In this document: one piece after another, positions 1 through 9,961 of the stretch
Position numbering within the stretch: position 1 is the first letter of the stretch
Layout: each line of letters opens with the position of its first letter
DNA from: Lachnospiraceae bacterium
GTDB lineage: Bacteria; Bacillota; Clostridia; Lachnospirales; Lachnospiraceae
Direction of reading: 5' to 3'
Assembly: GCA_017538995.1 (NCBI GenBank)
Contig: JAFYHV010000103.1
Coordinates: 1-55,870 of the forward strand
DNA: 55,870 nt
Position numbers and translations under genes: made by a program
Notes under the pieces: model-generated
Database searches by the model: none
The model's input: the letters and a program-made list of their open reading frames with translations, nothing else
Told to the model about the DNA's origin: nothing

Positions 1-1
1 A

Positions 2-157
2 CTCCTTCAGGCTCTTGATGATGCGAACATAAGCGTTGATTACCTCTATCTTTCATTCAACAGAGAGAGCGGCGCGCCTATTATGGTATTTCACACTCAC
101 GACATACCGGAAGTTGAGAACAGCTTAAAGAGCAAAGGATTCGTTCTTTGTAAATAA
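2..157 (+). CDS. ACT-domain protein, C-terminal fragment
   Basis: An open frame enters from the left edge and stops at TAA 155-157, giving 51 residues. The fragment contains LDDANISVDYLYLSF, followed by a strand reading PIMVFHTHD and an ending in SLKSKGFVLC. This beta-alpha-beta pattern resembles the last half of an ACT domain, the small fold that binds amino acids in regulatory proteins. Lachnospiraceae often carry short tandem-ACT proteins of about 140 residues, and this could be the end of one. The N-terminal part lies outside the window, so neither the full length nor the ligand can be judged. Confidence 0.6.
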   Translation, partial: LLQALDDANISVDYLYLSFNRESGAPIMVFHTHDIPEVENSLKSKGFVLCK

Positions 158-165
158 ATAACCAA

Positions 166-202
166 CCGTTAAAGGAACCGGAAGAACCTTTAAGCGGATT
201 TT
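166..202 (+). terminator. Hairpin between the ACT gene and the diguanylate cyclase gene
   Basis: The arms TTAAAGG (169-175) and CCTTTAA (187-193) form a 7-bp stem around an 11-nt loop. Outer CCG/CGG pairs can extend it past one unpaired G. Only a short run, ATTTT, follows, so it would be a weak intrinsic terminator or a structured 5' leader for the next gene. Confidence 0.35.
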
Positions 203-217
203 AGGGGGATATGTAAA

Positions 218-1519
218 ATGGGAAAGAATATCACGGATTATACCGTAGAAGACATTATTCAGTTTATCAGAGGGAATATTGATGCTCTTCTTTTGGTTGA
301 TGCTCAGACGGATACGTACAAAACCGTTATTAAAAGAGGCATGTTTATTGACTTTATCGAAGATGAAGGCAGCTACAAGGACCTGATTGAAAAACTCTGG
401 TTTCATTTTAACGGAACCTTTGACAAAATAACTGAAGATTATCAGGTATTTATTCCGACATACGGAAAGTTTTCGGGTAAATACAGCAAGAGATTAAAGC
501 TTGACAATAACGGTGAACTTCATGCTGTTCAGATGACAATTTATCCTGTCGAGGAAAATTATTATCTGATTATTTTCGATGAACTTGACAACAGTGAATA
601 CATGCAGGATTTCCTTACCAACGAAAAGGTAACCACGATTCAGAACACCTATCTTTTCTCCATGTATGTGGACCTCGTAAAAGATTCTACAAGCAGTATC
701 AGTATCACCGAAATTTCGGACGAGACCGTGCATTCGGAACTTAAATACACCGACTGGAGAATGATGATTGTCAACATGATCTGGCCTGATGATCAGCCGA
801 TGTTCTTAGAGCGTACCGATCCCGAGTATTTAAAGAAGAATCTTTTACCCGGACGTACTTCTTCGTTTGATTGCCTCATGCAGAACCTCGAAGGAAAATA
901 TATCTGGGTTAAGCTTATCTTCTCACGTGCAGAGACTGTAAATGCAGACGAAGACTTCAGATATGTCTTCATGGTGCAGGATATACACGAAGATTCGGTT
1001 CAGCTTATGTCCACGCTTAAGAAGTATGAAGAGCTTGCTTCCAAGGATACTCTTACCGATGTATTTAACCACGGAAGAATTGATACGGAAATCCGCAATG
1101 CCATCGAGATAGTCGGACGTACGGACAGACATATTTCCATCATGATGTTCGATATCGACTTCTTTAAGAATATCAACGATAAGTTCGGTCATGCTGTAGG
1201 TGATATCACGCTTAAGCATTTTGTATATCTTATCAGAGAATATTTCAAAGGCAAAAATGCCGTTATCGGAAGATGGGGCGGTGAGGAATTCGTGGCAGTC
1301 TGCTATGATGCAGATGAAGCACAGGCTGAAAAATATGCAGAAGAAATCCGCATAAAGATTTCAGAAGCAGAATTCGAAGTGGCCGGTACGATTACAACCA
1401 GTGCAGGTTTAACCGAGATTAGAAAAGAAGATAATTTTGACAATGCGTTCGAACGTATGGATAAGGCTTTATACAAAGCAAAATCCGAAGGAAGAAACTG
1501 CGTCAGAATCGGAAAATAA
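218..1519 (+). CDS. Diguanylate cyclase (GGDEF) with PAS-like sensory region
   Basis: The 433-residue protein should condense two GTP into cyclic di-GMP in the cytoplasm. The C-terminal domain, about residues 265-433, contains the metal-binding stretch MFDIDFFKNINDKFGH and the active-site signature GGEEF at 354-358, both intact, so it is probably active. The usual inhibitory I-site (RxxD just upstream of GGEEF) is not present: the equivalent stretch reads KGKNAVIGRW. Residues 1-260 are not recognised by name but look like one or two PAS-type folds, and there is no membrane segment, so the signal is probably cytosolic. AGGGGG at 203-208 supports the start. The gene is 24 bp ahead of the GH9 gene and could share its transcript. 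Confidence 0.88.
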   Translation: MGKNITDYTVEDIIQFIRGNIDALLLVDAQTDTYKTVIKRGMFIDFIEDEGSYKDLIEKLWFHFNGTFDKITEDYQVFIPTYGKFSGKYSKRLKLDNNGELHAVQMTIYPVEENYYLIIFDELDNSEYMQDFLTNEKVTTIQNTYLFSMYVDLVKDSTSSISITEISDETVHSELKYTDWRMMIVNMIWPDDQPMFLERTDPEYLKKNLLPGRTSSFDCLMQNLEGKYIWVKLIFSRAETVNADEDFRYVFMVQDIHEDSVQLMSTLKKYEELASKDTLTDVFNHGRIDTEIRNAIEIVGRTDRHISIMMFDIDFFKNINDKFGHAVGDITLKHFVYLIREYFKGKNAVIGRWGGEEFVAVCYDADEAQAEKYAEEIRIKISEAEFEVAGTITTSAGLTEIRKEDNFDNAFERMDKALYKAKSEGRNCVRIGK

Positions 1520-1543
1520 AAGAAATAATAATGAGGAGTTACA

Positions 1544-3895
1544 ATGAAACGTAAAATTTTATCCATTTTATTATCGGGACTTATGGTTCTTTCCATAGCA
1601 GCATGTGATCCGAAGGAACCGCCTGTTGATGCAAACGGCGGACCGAATGTCACGGAAACAGTTCCTGTAGATGCAGATCCGGGCACGGAAATGGGCGTAC
1701 AGGACTGGACGCTTCCCGAAGTAAACTGGGGTCCCGGACTTTTTAACGGAAAGACTCTAATTGACGATCATTTTGAAGACGGCGAGGATTTCCTCTGGGG
1801 TACATATTCAAACGGCGGTCTGTTCGAACTTTATACCGAAAACGGCGAAATGGTTGTAGACATCTCCAAGACCGGTACACTGGATTATTCGACGCAGGTT
1901 TCAAGAGATGATTTTGAATTAAACCAGGGCGGTGTATACGAGTGTTCTTTTACGATCAGGTGTGATATCGAAAGATCGTTTGAGTGGAGATTCCAGATTA
2001 ACGGCGGCGATTATCATGCATATTATAAAGAGTATGATGTGCCCATCGGACCTGAGCCTAAAAGAATTTCCGCAACGTTTACAATGGAAGAAGAAAACGA
2101 CGATATGCCGAGATTTTGCTTTAACCTCGGAAGATTTGACGGTATGGACAATACATCTCATAAAGTATACATAGACGATTTCAATTTAACTCTTGTAGAT
2201 GCAAGCAATGCAAAGGCTCCAAAGGAAGAAGAAAAACCTTTGGCACTTAAGGTTAACCAGGTCGGATATAAACCAAACGATCATAAAAAAGTGGTCGCAA
2301 CAACAGGCGAAAAGGTTACAACCTTTAATGTATGCGATGCTGAAACAGGAGAGGTTGTTTACGAAGGTACATTCGCCGATGAGCGCGTGATTTCAAAGAA
2401 CGGTGACGGCGATACATATACAGGAGATTTCTCAGAGTTTACTGCTGAAGGAAAATATTACATTTCCGTTGACGGACTTGATAATTCATACAGTTTCGAA
2501 ATCGGCAATAATGTATTTGACGAAATAGCAAAAGAAACAGTAAGAATGCTTTACTTACAGCGCTGCGGATGCGATGTAACAGGTGATTTCGCACATCCCG
2601 AATGTCACAACACCGATGCAAAGATTTACGGTACAAACGATTACATCGATGTTACCGGCGGATGGCATGATGCGGGTGACTACGGAAGATACGTGGTTGC
2701 AGGTGCCAAGACAATTGCCGATCTCTTTATGACATACGAAGACAGCAGCGCATCAAGAGGCGACAATTACGATATTCCCGAGAGCGGAAACGGCGTTCCC
2801 GATATCCTTGATGAAGCAAGATACGAACTTGAATGGATGCTTAAGATGCAGGCTGAAAACGGTGGTGTATATCACAAGGTAACATGTGCAGGCTTCCCCG
2901 ATGTGGTAATGCCTCAGAACGAAAAGGCTGAACTGATCGTAAGTCCCATCTCAACAACAGCTACAGGTGATTTTGCTGCAGTAATGGCAAAGGCAGGAAA
3001 GATTTACAAGTCTTATGATGCGGCATTTGCCTCCAAGTGCTCTGATGCGGCTCTAAAGGCTTACGCATACATGGAAGAGAATGCAGAGAAAGACAAGACA
3101 GGATTTATCAATCCTTCAGATATTACCACAGGTGAGTATCCCGACGGCGACAACACAGACGAATATGTTTGGGCAGCAGTCGAACTTTACCTTGTAACTA
3201 ACGACCAGGCTTATCTTACAAAGGTAAGAGAACTTACCGAAAAGACATTCAAAGGCGGCTTGGGCTGGGCGGATATGGGAACATATGCTATGTATGATTT
3301 CCTTAAGGCCAAAGGTTATATGGAAACACCCGTTGAATTCAATCTTCCTGCAGACGACAACAGAAGTATTCAGGAAATATATGCTTCAATGTCTGATGTT
3401 GATTATGTAAGAATGAAGTTCTCAGAAAAACTTAAACTTTTCGCAGAGACTGCACTTGAAAATTCAACTACAGACCCTTACTTCTCATCATTAAGAGTTT
3501 ATCCTTGGGGAAGTAACATGACCATCGCCAATAACGGTATTCTCTACAGAATGATGTATAACCTTACAGGCGATGAAGTTTACAACGAATATGCGAGATA
3601 TCAGATAGATTATCTCCTCGGAGTAAATGCCGTAGCATACAGTTACGTGACAGGTTTCGGCGAGCATGCGGCAGAGCATCCTCATCACAGACCTTCGCAG
3701 GCTAAGGGAATTGCAATGCCCGGTATGTTAGTCGGAGGACCGAACTCTGATCCTGCGGATCCTTATGCAATCAAGGCTCTTAAGGGCAAGGTAGGTGGCA
3801 GTTCATACTGTGACAATGATTCGGCTTATTCAATCAATGAGATTACAATCTACTGGAATTCACCTTTGATTTATCTTTTACAGGTTTATAAGTAA
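1544..3895 (+). CDS. GH9 family endoglucanase, lipoprotein with CBM4/9-like module
   Basis: The 783-residue secreted enzyme is predicted to hydrolyse beta-1,4-glucan (cellulose or mixed-linkage glucan) by inversion. The N-terminus MKRKILSILLSGLMVLSIAAC is a lipoprotein signal with the lipid-modified Cys at 21, so it should be anchored outside the membrane. Residues about 60-215 resemble a CBM4/9 module, about 230-320 the immunoglobulin-like domain found ahead of GH9 domains, and about 325-783 the catalytic domain. Key residues are visible: Asp376 and Asp379 in WHDAGDYGRYV, HHRP at 714-717, and the general acid Glu766 in SINEITIYW. Module order is typical of the CelD-type subgroup. ATGAGGAG lies upstream of the ATG, and a strong terminator follows. 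Confidence 0.93.
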   Translation: MKRKILSILLSGLMVLSIAACDPKEPPVDANGGPNVTETVPVDADPGTEMGVQDWTLPEVNWGPGLFNGKTLIDDHFEDGEDFLWGTYSNGGLFELYTENGEMVVDISKTGTLDYSTQVSRDDFELNQGGVYECSFTIRCDIERSFEWRFQINGGDYHAYYKEYDVPIGPEPKRISATFTMEEENDDMPRFCFNLGRFDGMDNTSHKVYIDDFNLTLVDASNAKAPKEEEKPLALKVNQVGYKPNDHKKVVATTGEKVTTFNVCDAETGEVVYEGTFADERVISKNGDGDTYTGDFSEFTAEGKYYISVDGLDNSYSFEIGNNVFDEIAKETVRMLYLQRCGCDVTGDFAHPECHNTDAKIYGTNDYIDVTGGWHDAGDYGRYVVAGAKTIADLFMTYEDSSASRGDNYDIPESGNGVPDILDEARYELEWMLKMQAENGGVYHKVTCAGFPDVVMPQNEKAELIVSPISTTATGDFAAVMAKAGKIYKSYDAAFASKCSDAALKAYAYMEENAEKDKTGFINPSDITTGEYPDGDNTDEYVWAAVELYLVTNDQAYLTKVRELTEKTFKGGLGWADMGTYAMYDFLKAKGYMETPVEFNLPADDNRSIQEIYASMSDVDYVRMKFSEKLKLFAETALENSTTDPYFSSLRVYPWGSNMTIANNGILYRMMYNLTGDEVYNEYARYQIDYLLGVNAVAYSYVTGFGEHAAEHPHHRPSQAKGIAMPGMLVGGPNSDPADPYAIKALKGKVGGSSYCDNDSAYSINEITIYWNSPLIYLLQVYK

Positions 3896-3903
3896 ATTTT
3901 TAG

Positions 3904-3931
3904 GAAGCGTGCTTAACGGCACGCTTCTTTT
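3904..3931 (+). terminator. Intrinsic terminator after the GH9 gene
   Basis: A perfect 9-bp stem, GAAGCGTGC (3904-3912) with GCACGCTTC (3919-3927), closes a 6-nt loop and is followed by TTTT. It separates the cellulase unit from the pfl operon. Confidence 0.85.
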
Positions 3932-3933
3932 AA

Positions 3934-3951
3934 TTGTGAAATTGTTCAATA
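3934..3951. promoter_or_regulatory. Rex-like operator, upstream site
   Basis: The sequence TTGTGAA-ATTG-TTCAATA matches the Bacillus-type Rex consensus TTGTGAA-N4-TTCACAA perfectly in the left half and at 5 of 7 positions in the right half. Rex is the NADH/NAD+-sensing repressor of fermentation genes. The site is about 200 bp upstream of pflB, so it may act with the nearer site or be fortuitous. Confidence 0.35.
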
Positions 3952-4010
3952 AAAAATGAAAACACATCGATAAATCGTCACATTTAACAAAAAGCACTTG
4001 AAATTGTGGT

Positions 4011-4028
4011 GGGTTAAAATTTTAACAC
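4011..4028. promoter_or_regulatory. Rex-like operator, promoter-proximal palindrome
   Basis: GTTAAAATTTTAAC (4013-4026) is a perfect 14-bp palindrome. The 18-mer at 4011-4028 reads GGGTTAA-AATT-TTAACAC and matches the clostridial Rex consensus TTGTTAA-N4-TTAACAA at 11 of 14 defined positions. It sits just upstream of AT-rich promoter-like sequence in the pflB leader, a common place for Rex control of pfl and adhE genes. Confidence 0.45.
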
Positions 4029-4059
4029 ATCATATTGTATATAAAAGAATAAAATACTC

Positions 4060-4088
4060 TTGATATTTTATTTCTTTAATGATTTAAT
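4060..4088 (+). promoter_or_regulatory. Candidate sigma-A promoter for the pfl operon
   Basis: TTGATA (4060-4065) and TTTAAT (4083-4088) are separated by 17 bp. Transcription would start near 4095 and leave a leader of about 60 nt before pflB. The -10 match is moderate and the leader is generally AT-rich, so other start sites are possible. Confidence 0.4.
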
Positions 4089-4154
4089 AAAGAAGTCGGA
4101 GAACCTTTTATAAACTTAGTTTTTTAGAATTTATATAGAAAGTGGAGATTTGAA

Positions 4155-6482
4155 ATGATTCCGCAGTGGAGAGATTTTAAAGGAAACAAGTGGCAGACTG
4201 AAATTAACGTAAGAGACTTCATTCAGGAGAATTATGTACCTTACGACGGAGACGAGAGCTTCCTCGAACCCGCAACCAAGAATACGCTTGCATTATGGGA
4301 CCAGGTAATGCAGCTTTCCAAAGAGGAAAGAGAAAAGGGCGGCGCAGTAAATATGGATACTAGAAATGTTTCCATGATTATGTCGCATGAGCCCGGATAT
4401 CTGGATAAAGATAAAGAGCAGATTGTTGGTCTTCAGACCGATGAACCTTTTAAGAGACCGCTTCATCCTTTCGGCGGTATCAGAATGGCTGAGCAGGCAC
4501 TTTCAGACCACGGCTATGAAATTGATCCCGAAGTAAAAGATTTCTTCACATACTACAGAAAAACACATAATGCCGGATGCTTTGATGCATATACGACAGA
4601 GATGAGAGCATGCCGTTCATCGCACATCATCACCGGCCTTCCCGATGCATACGGCAGAGGACGTATCATCGGTGACTACAGACGTATCGCACTTTACGGA
4701 ATCGACATTCTTATAGAGGATAAACTTCGTCAGAAACATACCTGCGGAAAGGTTATGAACGATGAGGTTATCAGAACCAGGGAAGAACTTACAGAGCAGG
4801 TAAGAGCACTTGAGCTTATGAAGAAGCTCGCAGAGTCTTACGGCTGTGATATTTCTCATCCCGCTACCAACGTAAAAGAAGCCATCCAGGCTATTTATTT
4901 CGGATATTTGTCAGCCATCAAGGAGCAGAACGGTGCTGCAATGAGTGTCGGCCGTACAACTACATTCCTTGATATCTATGCTTCAAGAGACCTTGCAAAC
5001 GGTACATTCTCCGAACGTCAGATTCAGGAGATGGTAGACCACTTCATTATGAAGCTTCGTATCGTAAAATTTGCAAGAACTCCCAAGTACAACGAACTTT
5101 TCTCGGGCGATCCTATCTGGGCTACCGAATCAATCGGAGGTGTAGGAATTGACGGACGTCATATGGTTACAAAGATGTCTTACAGATATCTTCACACACT
5201 TGAGAATTTAGGACCGGCTCCCGAGCCTAACCTTACAATTCTCTGGTCAAAGAGACTGCCTGAGCCCTTCAAGAAATACTGTGCTAAGATGTCAATCAAG
5301 ACTTCTGCCATCCAGTACGAAAACGACGACTTGATGCGCGTTACAAAGGGCGACGATTACGCTATCGCATGCTGCGTATCTTCCATGAAGCTTGGCAAAG
5401 AAATGCAGTTCTTCGGTGCGAGAGCAAACCTTGCCAAATGTCTTCTTTATTCACTTAACGGTGGTGTGGATGAGATTACCAAAAAGCAGGTCGGACCTAT
5501 CGCTTTAAGAAGATATCAGGGCGACGTGCTTGATTATGATACAGTAATGGATTCCTTCACTTTTATGATGGAGTGGCTTGCAGGTATCTATGTAAATACG
5601 CTTAACATCATTCATTACATGCATGATAAATACAATTATGAACGTGCTCAGATGGCGCTTCACGACAGAGACGTAGTAAGAATTTTTGCTACAGGTATTG
5701 CAGGTCTTTCCGTAGTTACAGACTCGTTATCTGCTATCAAGTACGCCAAGGTTGAGCCCATCCGTGATGATGACGATATCATCGTTGATTTTAAGATCAC
5801 AGGTGATTATCCGAAGTATGGTAATGATGACGACCGTGTAGACTCGATTGCAAAAGAAATCGTTTCAAGCTTTATGAATATGGTTCGTTCACATCAGACA
5901 TACCGTAATTCCGTACCTACCACATCTGTACTTACAATTACATCAAATGTTGTATACGGCAAGAACACAGGTGCAACACCTGACGGACGTCCCAAGGGCG
6001 CTCCTTTCGCACCCGGTGCCAACCCCATGTACGGCAGAGATTCATCCGGTGCGGTTGCATCACTTGCATCAGTTGCAAAGCTTCCTTTCAAGGATGCACA
6101 GGACGGTATTTCAAATACATTCTCCATCATTCCTTCCGCACTCGGAAAGAGCGATGAAAACTTTACATACATTGACAAAGCTAACAAGGTTGTTGACGGC
6201 GACTGCATCAACGAAGAAGTTGATAAAGTATACGTTGCACCCGATGCAAGCGAATCACAGATTGAAAACCTTATTTCGCTGCTTGACGGCTACACCACCA
6301 AGGGCGGCCATCATCTGAACGTAAACGTTTTAAATCGTGAGACACTTCTTGATGCAATGGAAAATCCTGAGAAATATCCTCAGCTTACAATCCGTGTATC
6401 AGGCTATGCAGTTAACTTTATCAAGCTCACCAAAGAGCAGCAGCTCGATGTTATTTCGAGAACATTCCATGAATCACTCTAA
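4155..6482 (+). CDS. pflB: Formate acetyltransferase (pyruvate formate-lyase)
   Basis: The 775-residue glycyl radical enzyme converts pyruvate and CoA to acetyl-CoA and formate, a central step in anaerobic fermentation. The adjacent catalytic cysteines are Cys406 and Cys407 (IACCVSS). The radical glycine is Gly750 in the C-terminal signature RVSGYAVNF, followed by [15 protein letters not shown]. Length and motifs match the classical PFL branch and not the diol dehydratase or choline lyase branches. Its activase is encoded at 11535-12269, but three membrane genes lie in between. A GGAG-type ribosome binding site precedes the ATG, and Rex-like sites lie upstream. Confidence 0.97.
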   Translation: MIPQWRDFKGNKWQTEINVRDFIQENYVPYDGDESFLEPATKNTLALWDQVMQLSKEEREKGGAVNMDTRNVSMIMSHEPGYLDKDKEQIVGLQTDEPFKRPLHPFGGIRMAEQALSDHGYEIDPEVKDFFTYYRKTHNAGCFDAYTTEMRACRSSHIITGLPDAYGRGRIIGDYRRIALYGIDILIEDKLRQKHTCGKVMNDEVIRTREELTEQVRALELMKKLAESYGCDISHPATNVKEAIQAIYFGYLSAIKEQNGAAMSVGRTTTFLDIYASRDLANGTFSERQIQEMVDHFIMKLRIVKFARTPKYNELFSGDPIWATESIGGVGIDGRHMVTKMSYRYLHTLENLGPAPEPNLTILWSKRLPEPFKKYCAKMSIKTSAIQYENDDLMRVTKGDDYAIACCVSSMKLGKEMQFFGARANLAKCLLYSLNGGVDEITKKQVGPIALRRYQGDVLDYDTVMDSFTFMMEWLAGIYVNTLNIIHYMHDKYNYERAQMALHDRDVVRIFATGIAGLSVVTDSLSAIKYAKVEPIRDDDDIIVDFKITGDYPKYGNDDDRVDSIAKEIVSSFMNMVRSHQTYRNSVPTTSVLTITSNVVYGKNTGATPDGRPKGAPFAPGANPMYGRDSSGAVASLASVAKLPFKDAQDGISNTFSIIPSALGKSDENFTYIDKANKVVDGDCINEEVDKVYVAPDASESQIENLISLLDGYTTKGGHHLNVNVLNRETLLDAMENPEKYPQLTIRVSGYAVNFIKLTKEQQLDVISRTFHESL

Positions 6483-6485
6483 AGA

Positions 6486-8219
6486 ATGAAAGAAAACAAG
6501 ACCAATTCTGTTTTATTAAAAATTCTTATGATAATAATTGCCGCAGGAAGTATTCTTGCGGCAATTAAGTGTATTTTCGTCGGCTTTCAGATTGACGAGG
6601 AATATGCATTTACTCTTTCTTACCGCCTTATCAGAGGCGACAGACTTTTAACCGAAGTCTGGGATCCCCATCAGACATCCGCATTCCTTTTATCCCTTAT
6701 AGAATGGGTATGGATTAAACTTACAGGCAGCAACGAATATCTGATTTTATGGTGCAGAGCCGTAACGACTCTTATTCATGCAGCAATTGCTTTTTATCTG
6801 TATAAAACGCTTCGCCTCTTCACGGATAAAAGTTATTCGTTTCTGATTTCGGCAGCGGTATTCGGAATTCTTCCGAAGGATTTTATTATTCCCGAATTTT
6901 CTCTGATGATGTCGTGGTTTCTGCTTCTTATCATCATCGAACTTATCAGATTAAGACATCATAAAAGAGATAAAATAAACTTCCGCATCATAGCCCTTTC
7001 GGTAATGCTCGGGCTTTCCTGCGTTGCGCTCACGCTTTCCTATCCTTCGTGTATCATACTGGTTCCCGCAGTGCTTGTTTACGTGATTATTAACAGAAAG
7101 AATTACAATAAACCAGTACCTGTGATTTTTATTGTCACGATGGGAGTCGCAGGAGTGGCATATTTTGCATATCTTTTATCATATATGACGATTCCCCAAA
7201 TGCTTCAGAACATAAAAGATGCACTTCAGGCGTGCGGCTCGCACGATCAGACAATTATTGACCGCTTCCTCGTACTCGGAAAAGACTTTCTGGTGTTTGC
7301 GATTATATCCGTGGGCGTGGCTCTGATTTCGCTTATAATTATGGCAGTAACCGGAGCATTTAAGAAAAGAGAATCGGCTGAAAAAATTCCTTTCGCCGTT
7401 GTTTTATGCTCATACATGGGCATGGTGGCAGCAGTGCTTCAGATAGTGTTCACATTAGTCAAACCGGTCCGCATAAGTTACGGCTATGCCAATTATTTCT
7501 TTTTCTTAATTATCATACTTGCTGTTATAATGGTAATGGTATATAAGGACGCGGATAAAAACAAAGATTTACTGTTCGCGCTGTTGCTTTCAATTTTAGG
7601 ACTGATTGCGATAATGGTTATTACCAACATGAACTCTTTCCGCTCGGTTAAATACTTAACCGGTGCAATCGCAATTAGCCTTTTGATTATTGTTTTAATA
7701 GCAGCAAAGCAAAACAGCATCCGCCTTAAAAGACTTGCAGGCACGTTTCTCGTAGTAATTGTATTTTGCATTACTATTTACAAAGGCATTTTTTACTCGG
7801 GCAACGGAGGCGATGACTGGAACATTTTTAACATCGGATATATTATTAAAAACGGAGCGCCGAAAGGCGTTATAACGGAATACATGACCGGATATCTTTA
7901 TGATTATTCCACGGATGTCTGGGACAGATACGTCGAGGATGGCGATACGGTTATTTTATGGGATTTAGCCACCGGCGGCTACTTCATAAAAGATGTAAAC
8001 ATCGGAAGTTATACGACAATTTCCACTCCTACTTACTACGTAGATTCCCTGAAAAAATACTGGGAAAACAATCCTGACAAATATCCTGATGTAATAATAG
8101 TCAGCGGCTGGTACGGAGGACTGAAAGTTAACGATACGGACGGTTTCATTGACTGGATAGAAAGCGAATATGCATCTGAAATGTATATGGAAGACTATTA
8201 TCGTTTTTACATTAGATAA
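6486..8219 (+). CDS. Polytopic GT-C-like membrane glycosyltransferase (GT39/ArnT-like)
   Basis: The 577-residue protein has an N-terminal membrane anchor, about ten further hydrophobic segments and a soluble C-terminal tail of about 130 residues ending in EDYYRFYIR. The first outward-facing loop contains QIDEEYAFTLSYRLIRGD followed by WDPHQTSAF. An acidic pair in that position is the hallmark of GT-C transferases that use polyprenyl-phosphate sugars, such as the GT39 and ArnT families. The start lies 3 bp after the pflB stop and lacks a strong ribosome binding site, so translation is probably coupled to pflB. Substrate and acceptor cannot be predicted. The tail might bind the acceptor. Confidence 0.65.
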   Translation: MKENKTNSVLLKILMIIIAAGSILAAIKCIFVGFQIDEEYAFTLSYRLIRGDRLLTEVWDPHQTSAFLLSLIEWVWIKLTGSNEYLILWCRAVTTLIHAAIAFYLYKTLRLFTDKSYSFLISAAVFGILPKDFIIPEFSLMMSWFLLLIIIELIRLRHHKRDKINFRIIALSVMLGLSCVALTLSYPSCIILVPAVLVYVIINRKNYNKPVPVIFIVTMGVAGVAYFAYLLSYMTIPQMLQNIKDALQACGSHDQTIIDRFLVLGKDFLVFAIISVGVALISLIIMAVTGAFKKRESAEKIPFAVVLCSYMGMVAAVLQIVFTLVKPVRISYGYANYFFFLIIILAVIMVMVYKDADKNKDLLFALLLSILGLIAIMVITNMNSFRSVKYLTGAIAISLLIIVLIAAKQNSIRLKRLAGTFLVVIVFCITIYKGIFYSGNGGDDWNIFNIGYIIKNGAPKGVITEYMTGYLYDYSTDVWDRYVEDGDTVILWDLATGGYFIKDVNIGSYTTISTPTYYVDSLKKYWENNPDKYPDVIIVSGWYGGLKVNDTDGFIDWIESEYASEMYMEDYYRFYIR

Positions 8220-8257
8220 CCTTACGTTTACAGGCTTGATAAAGGAGACTTACAGAG

Positions 8258-9961
8258 GTGAAAACAGAAAAGGTTAAAAAAATAATAAAAGACAATATCG
8301 CATTCTGCATAATGGGTGCGATTATAATATTCTTATCCTTTGCAGCCAGAGCGATAACCGTTAACGGTAATCTTGACTGGTCTGTGGGATTCATCTTAAA
8401 AGCAGTATCTCTGTCGCTTGTTATCGGCATACCGGTCGGCTTTTTTATTAATTTTATGATCAAAATAATAGCCGGCTTTTCGGTAAAACTTACTCCGCAA
8501 AAATCAAAAAAATGTGTGGCGGTATTTTTTATTTCGTTGTTTGTACTTATTCTTGCTTTCCTTCCGTATTTTCTGGCATATTATCCCGGCATTCTTGCGT
8601 ATGATTCATATATTCAGATAGGACAGATTTTCTCGGGAGAATACAACGAACATCATCCTCTTTTTCACACGCTTATGATTAAGTTTTTCCTGGAAACCGG
8701 AAAAGCTGTGTTTAACAGTCTGAATGCGGGAATAGCAATTTACGCCATGGCGCAGATAGTATTTCTTTCTGCGGTATTTGCGTACGGTATTTTCTGCCTG
8801 TATAAAAGAGGCTATCGCATACTTTCTTTTGCGGTACTGGCCATAGAGGCGCTGTTTCCTTTTAACGGGTTTATGGCGGTCAGCGTTACGAAGGATATTT
8901 CTTTTGCGATATTCTTCCTTCTTTCGGTTAATGCTTTGTCGGAACTGGTTTTCGCCAAAGATAAAAAATCAACAATATTCAATACGGTGCTTCTTGTATT
9001 TTCTTCGATTATGTGCGTGCTTTACAGAAACAACGGAAGATATGCTTTCGGACTGCTGTTTCTGGTATGCCTTATAATTCTTATCATACTGGCCGTAAAG
9101 AAAGGCCCGGGAGAAAATAAAATAAAGGTACGAAAATGCGCACTGATTGTAACCGGTATGTTTGTGTCGATAGCAGTTTCCGTACTTGTACTTAACGGTA
9201 TGTCCAAATCACTTAATGCCGTTCAGGGAGACAGAAGAGAGATGCTAAGCGTACCCATCCAGCAGCTTGCCAGGACCTATGTTTATCACGCAGGTGCGGG
9301 AGTTTTGCCTGAAGACGACAATACAATGGACGAGGAATCAAAGGCCCTTATAAACGAATTCATTTTAAATGACGGCGCGAAACTTTACAGACAGGATATT
9401 TCGGACCCTGTTAAAAGAAATACCAACACATGGGTGGTTGTGAATAAAACTTCGCAATTTGTAAAAGTATATTTAAAACTGTTCATAAGATATCCGGAAG
9501 ATTATATAAATGCATTCATTGCACAGAATGCAGGATTTATTGATATCGGCGATAAATCGCATGCATATATAAACGATCCCGACGAGGTCAAAGGCCACGG
9601 ATACGTTCAGACAAAGTGGGAAGATTCTCTGTATGAAAAAGGTTTTTATAAGGATTCCAAATGGATAGCGTTAAGGGAGATTATGGATGAATTTGCGGAT
9701 AACAACGGATATTTAAAGATACCGCTTCTTAAATACATTTTTATGCCCGGAATTTATTTCTGGTTTTTTGTTCTTGCTCTTATTTATGCAATCAAAAAGA
9801 AAAACATCGGACTGATTGCTATCGTATCGCTAATAGCAGGTTATTATGCTACAATGTTTTTTGGACCGACGGTACAGTTAAGATATGTATATCCTGTAAT
9901 GATTGTGGTACCGTTTTTAATTCCGATATTTTTCAGGGAAGCAAGGAGAACAGATGGATAA
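8258..9961 (+). CDS. DUF6020-family membrane protein, GT-C-like
   Basis: The 567-residue polytopic protein has the family-typical stretch FLAYYPGILAYDSYIQI followed by NEHHPLFHT in its first large outward loop, which I recognise from DUF6020 proteins. It is about 25-30% similar by eye to the protein encoded at 29732-31375, which shares PGxxAYD and NHxPxxHT. The start is GTG, with AAAGGAG at 8240-8246. The pattern of an early acidic loop followed by many membrane helices suggests a lipid-linked sugar transferase, but no member's reaction is known to me. It overlaps the next gene by 8 bp. Confidence 0.7.
   Translation: MKTEKVKKIIKDNIAFCIMGAIIIFLSFAARAITVNGNLDWSVGFILKAVSLSLVIGIPVGFFINFMIKIIAGFSVKLTPQKSKKCVAVFFISLFVLILAFLPYFLAYYPGILAYDSYIQIGQIFSGEYNEHHPLFHTLMIKFFLETGKAVFNSLNAGIAIYAMAQIVFLSAVFAYGIFCLYKRGYRILSFAVLAIEALFPFNGFMAVSVTKDISFAIFFLLSVNALSELVFAKDKKSTIFNTVLLVFSSIMCVLYRNNGRYAFGLLFLVCLIILIILAVKKGPGENKIKVRKCALIVTGMFVSIAVSVLVLNGMSKSLNAVQGDRREMLSVPIQQLARTYVYHAGAGVLPEDDNTMDEESKALINEFILNDGAKLYRQDISDPVKRNTNTWVVVNKTSQFVKVYLKLFIRYPEDYINAFIAQNAGFIDIGDKSHAYINDPDEVKGHGYVQTKWEDSLYEKGFYKDSKWIALREIMDEFADNNGYLKIPLLKYIFMPGIYFWFFVLALIYAIKKKNIGLIAIVSLIAGYYATMFFGPTVQLRYVYPVMIVVPFLIPIFFREARRTDG

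Noticed and set aside
1919..2161. Short minus-strand open frames inside the GH9 gene and similar ones in most long genes
   Set aside because: They lie opposite well-supported genes and lack ribosome binding sites and family motifs; they are shadows of the real coding frames.
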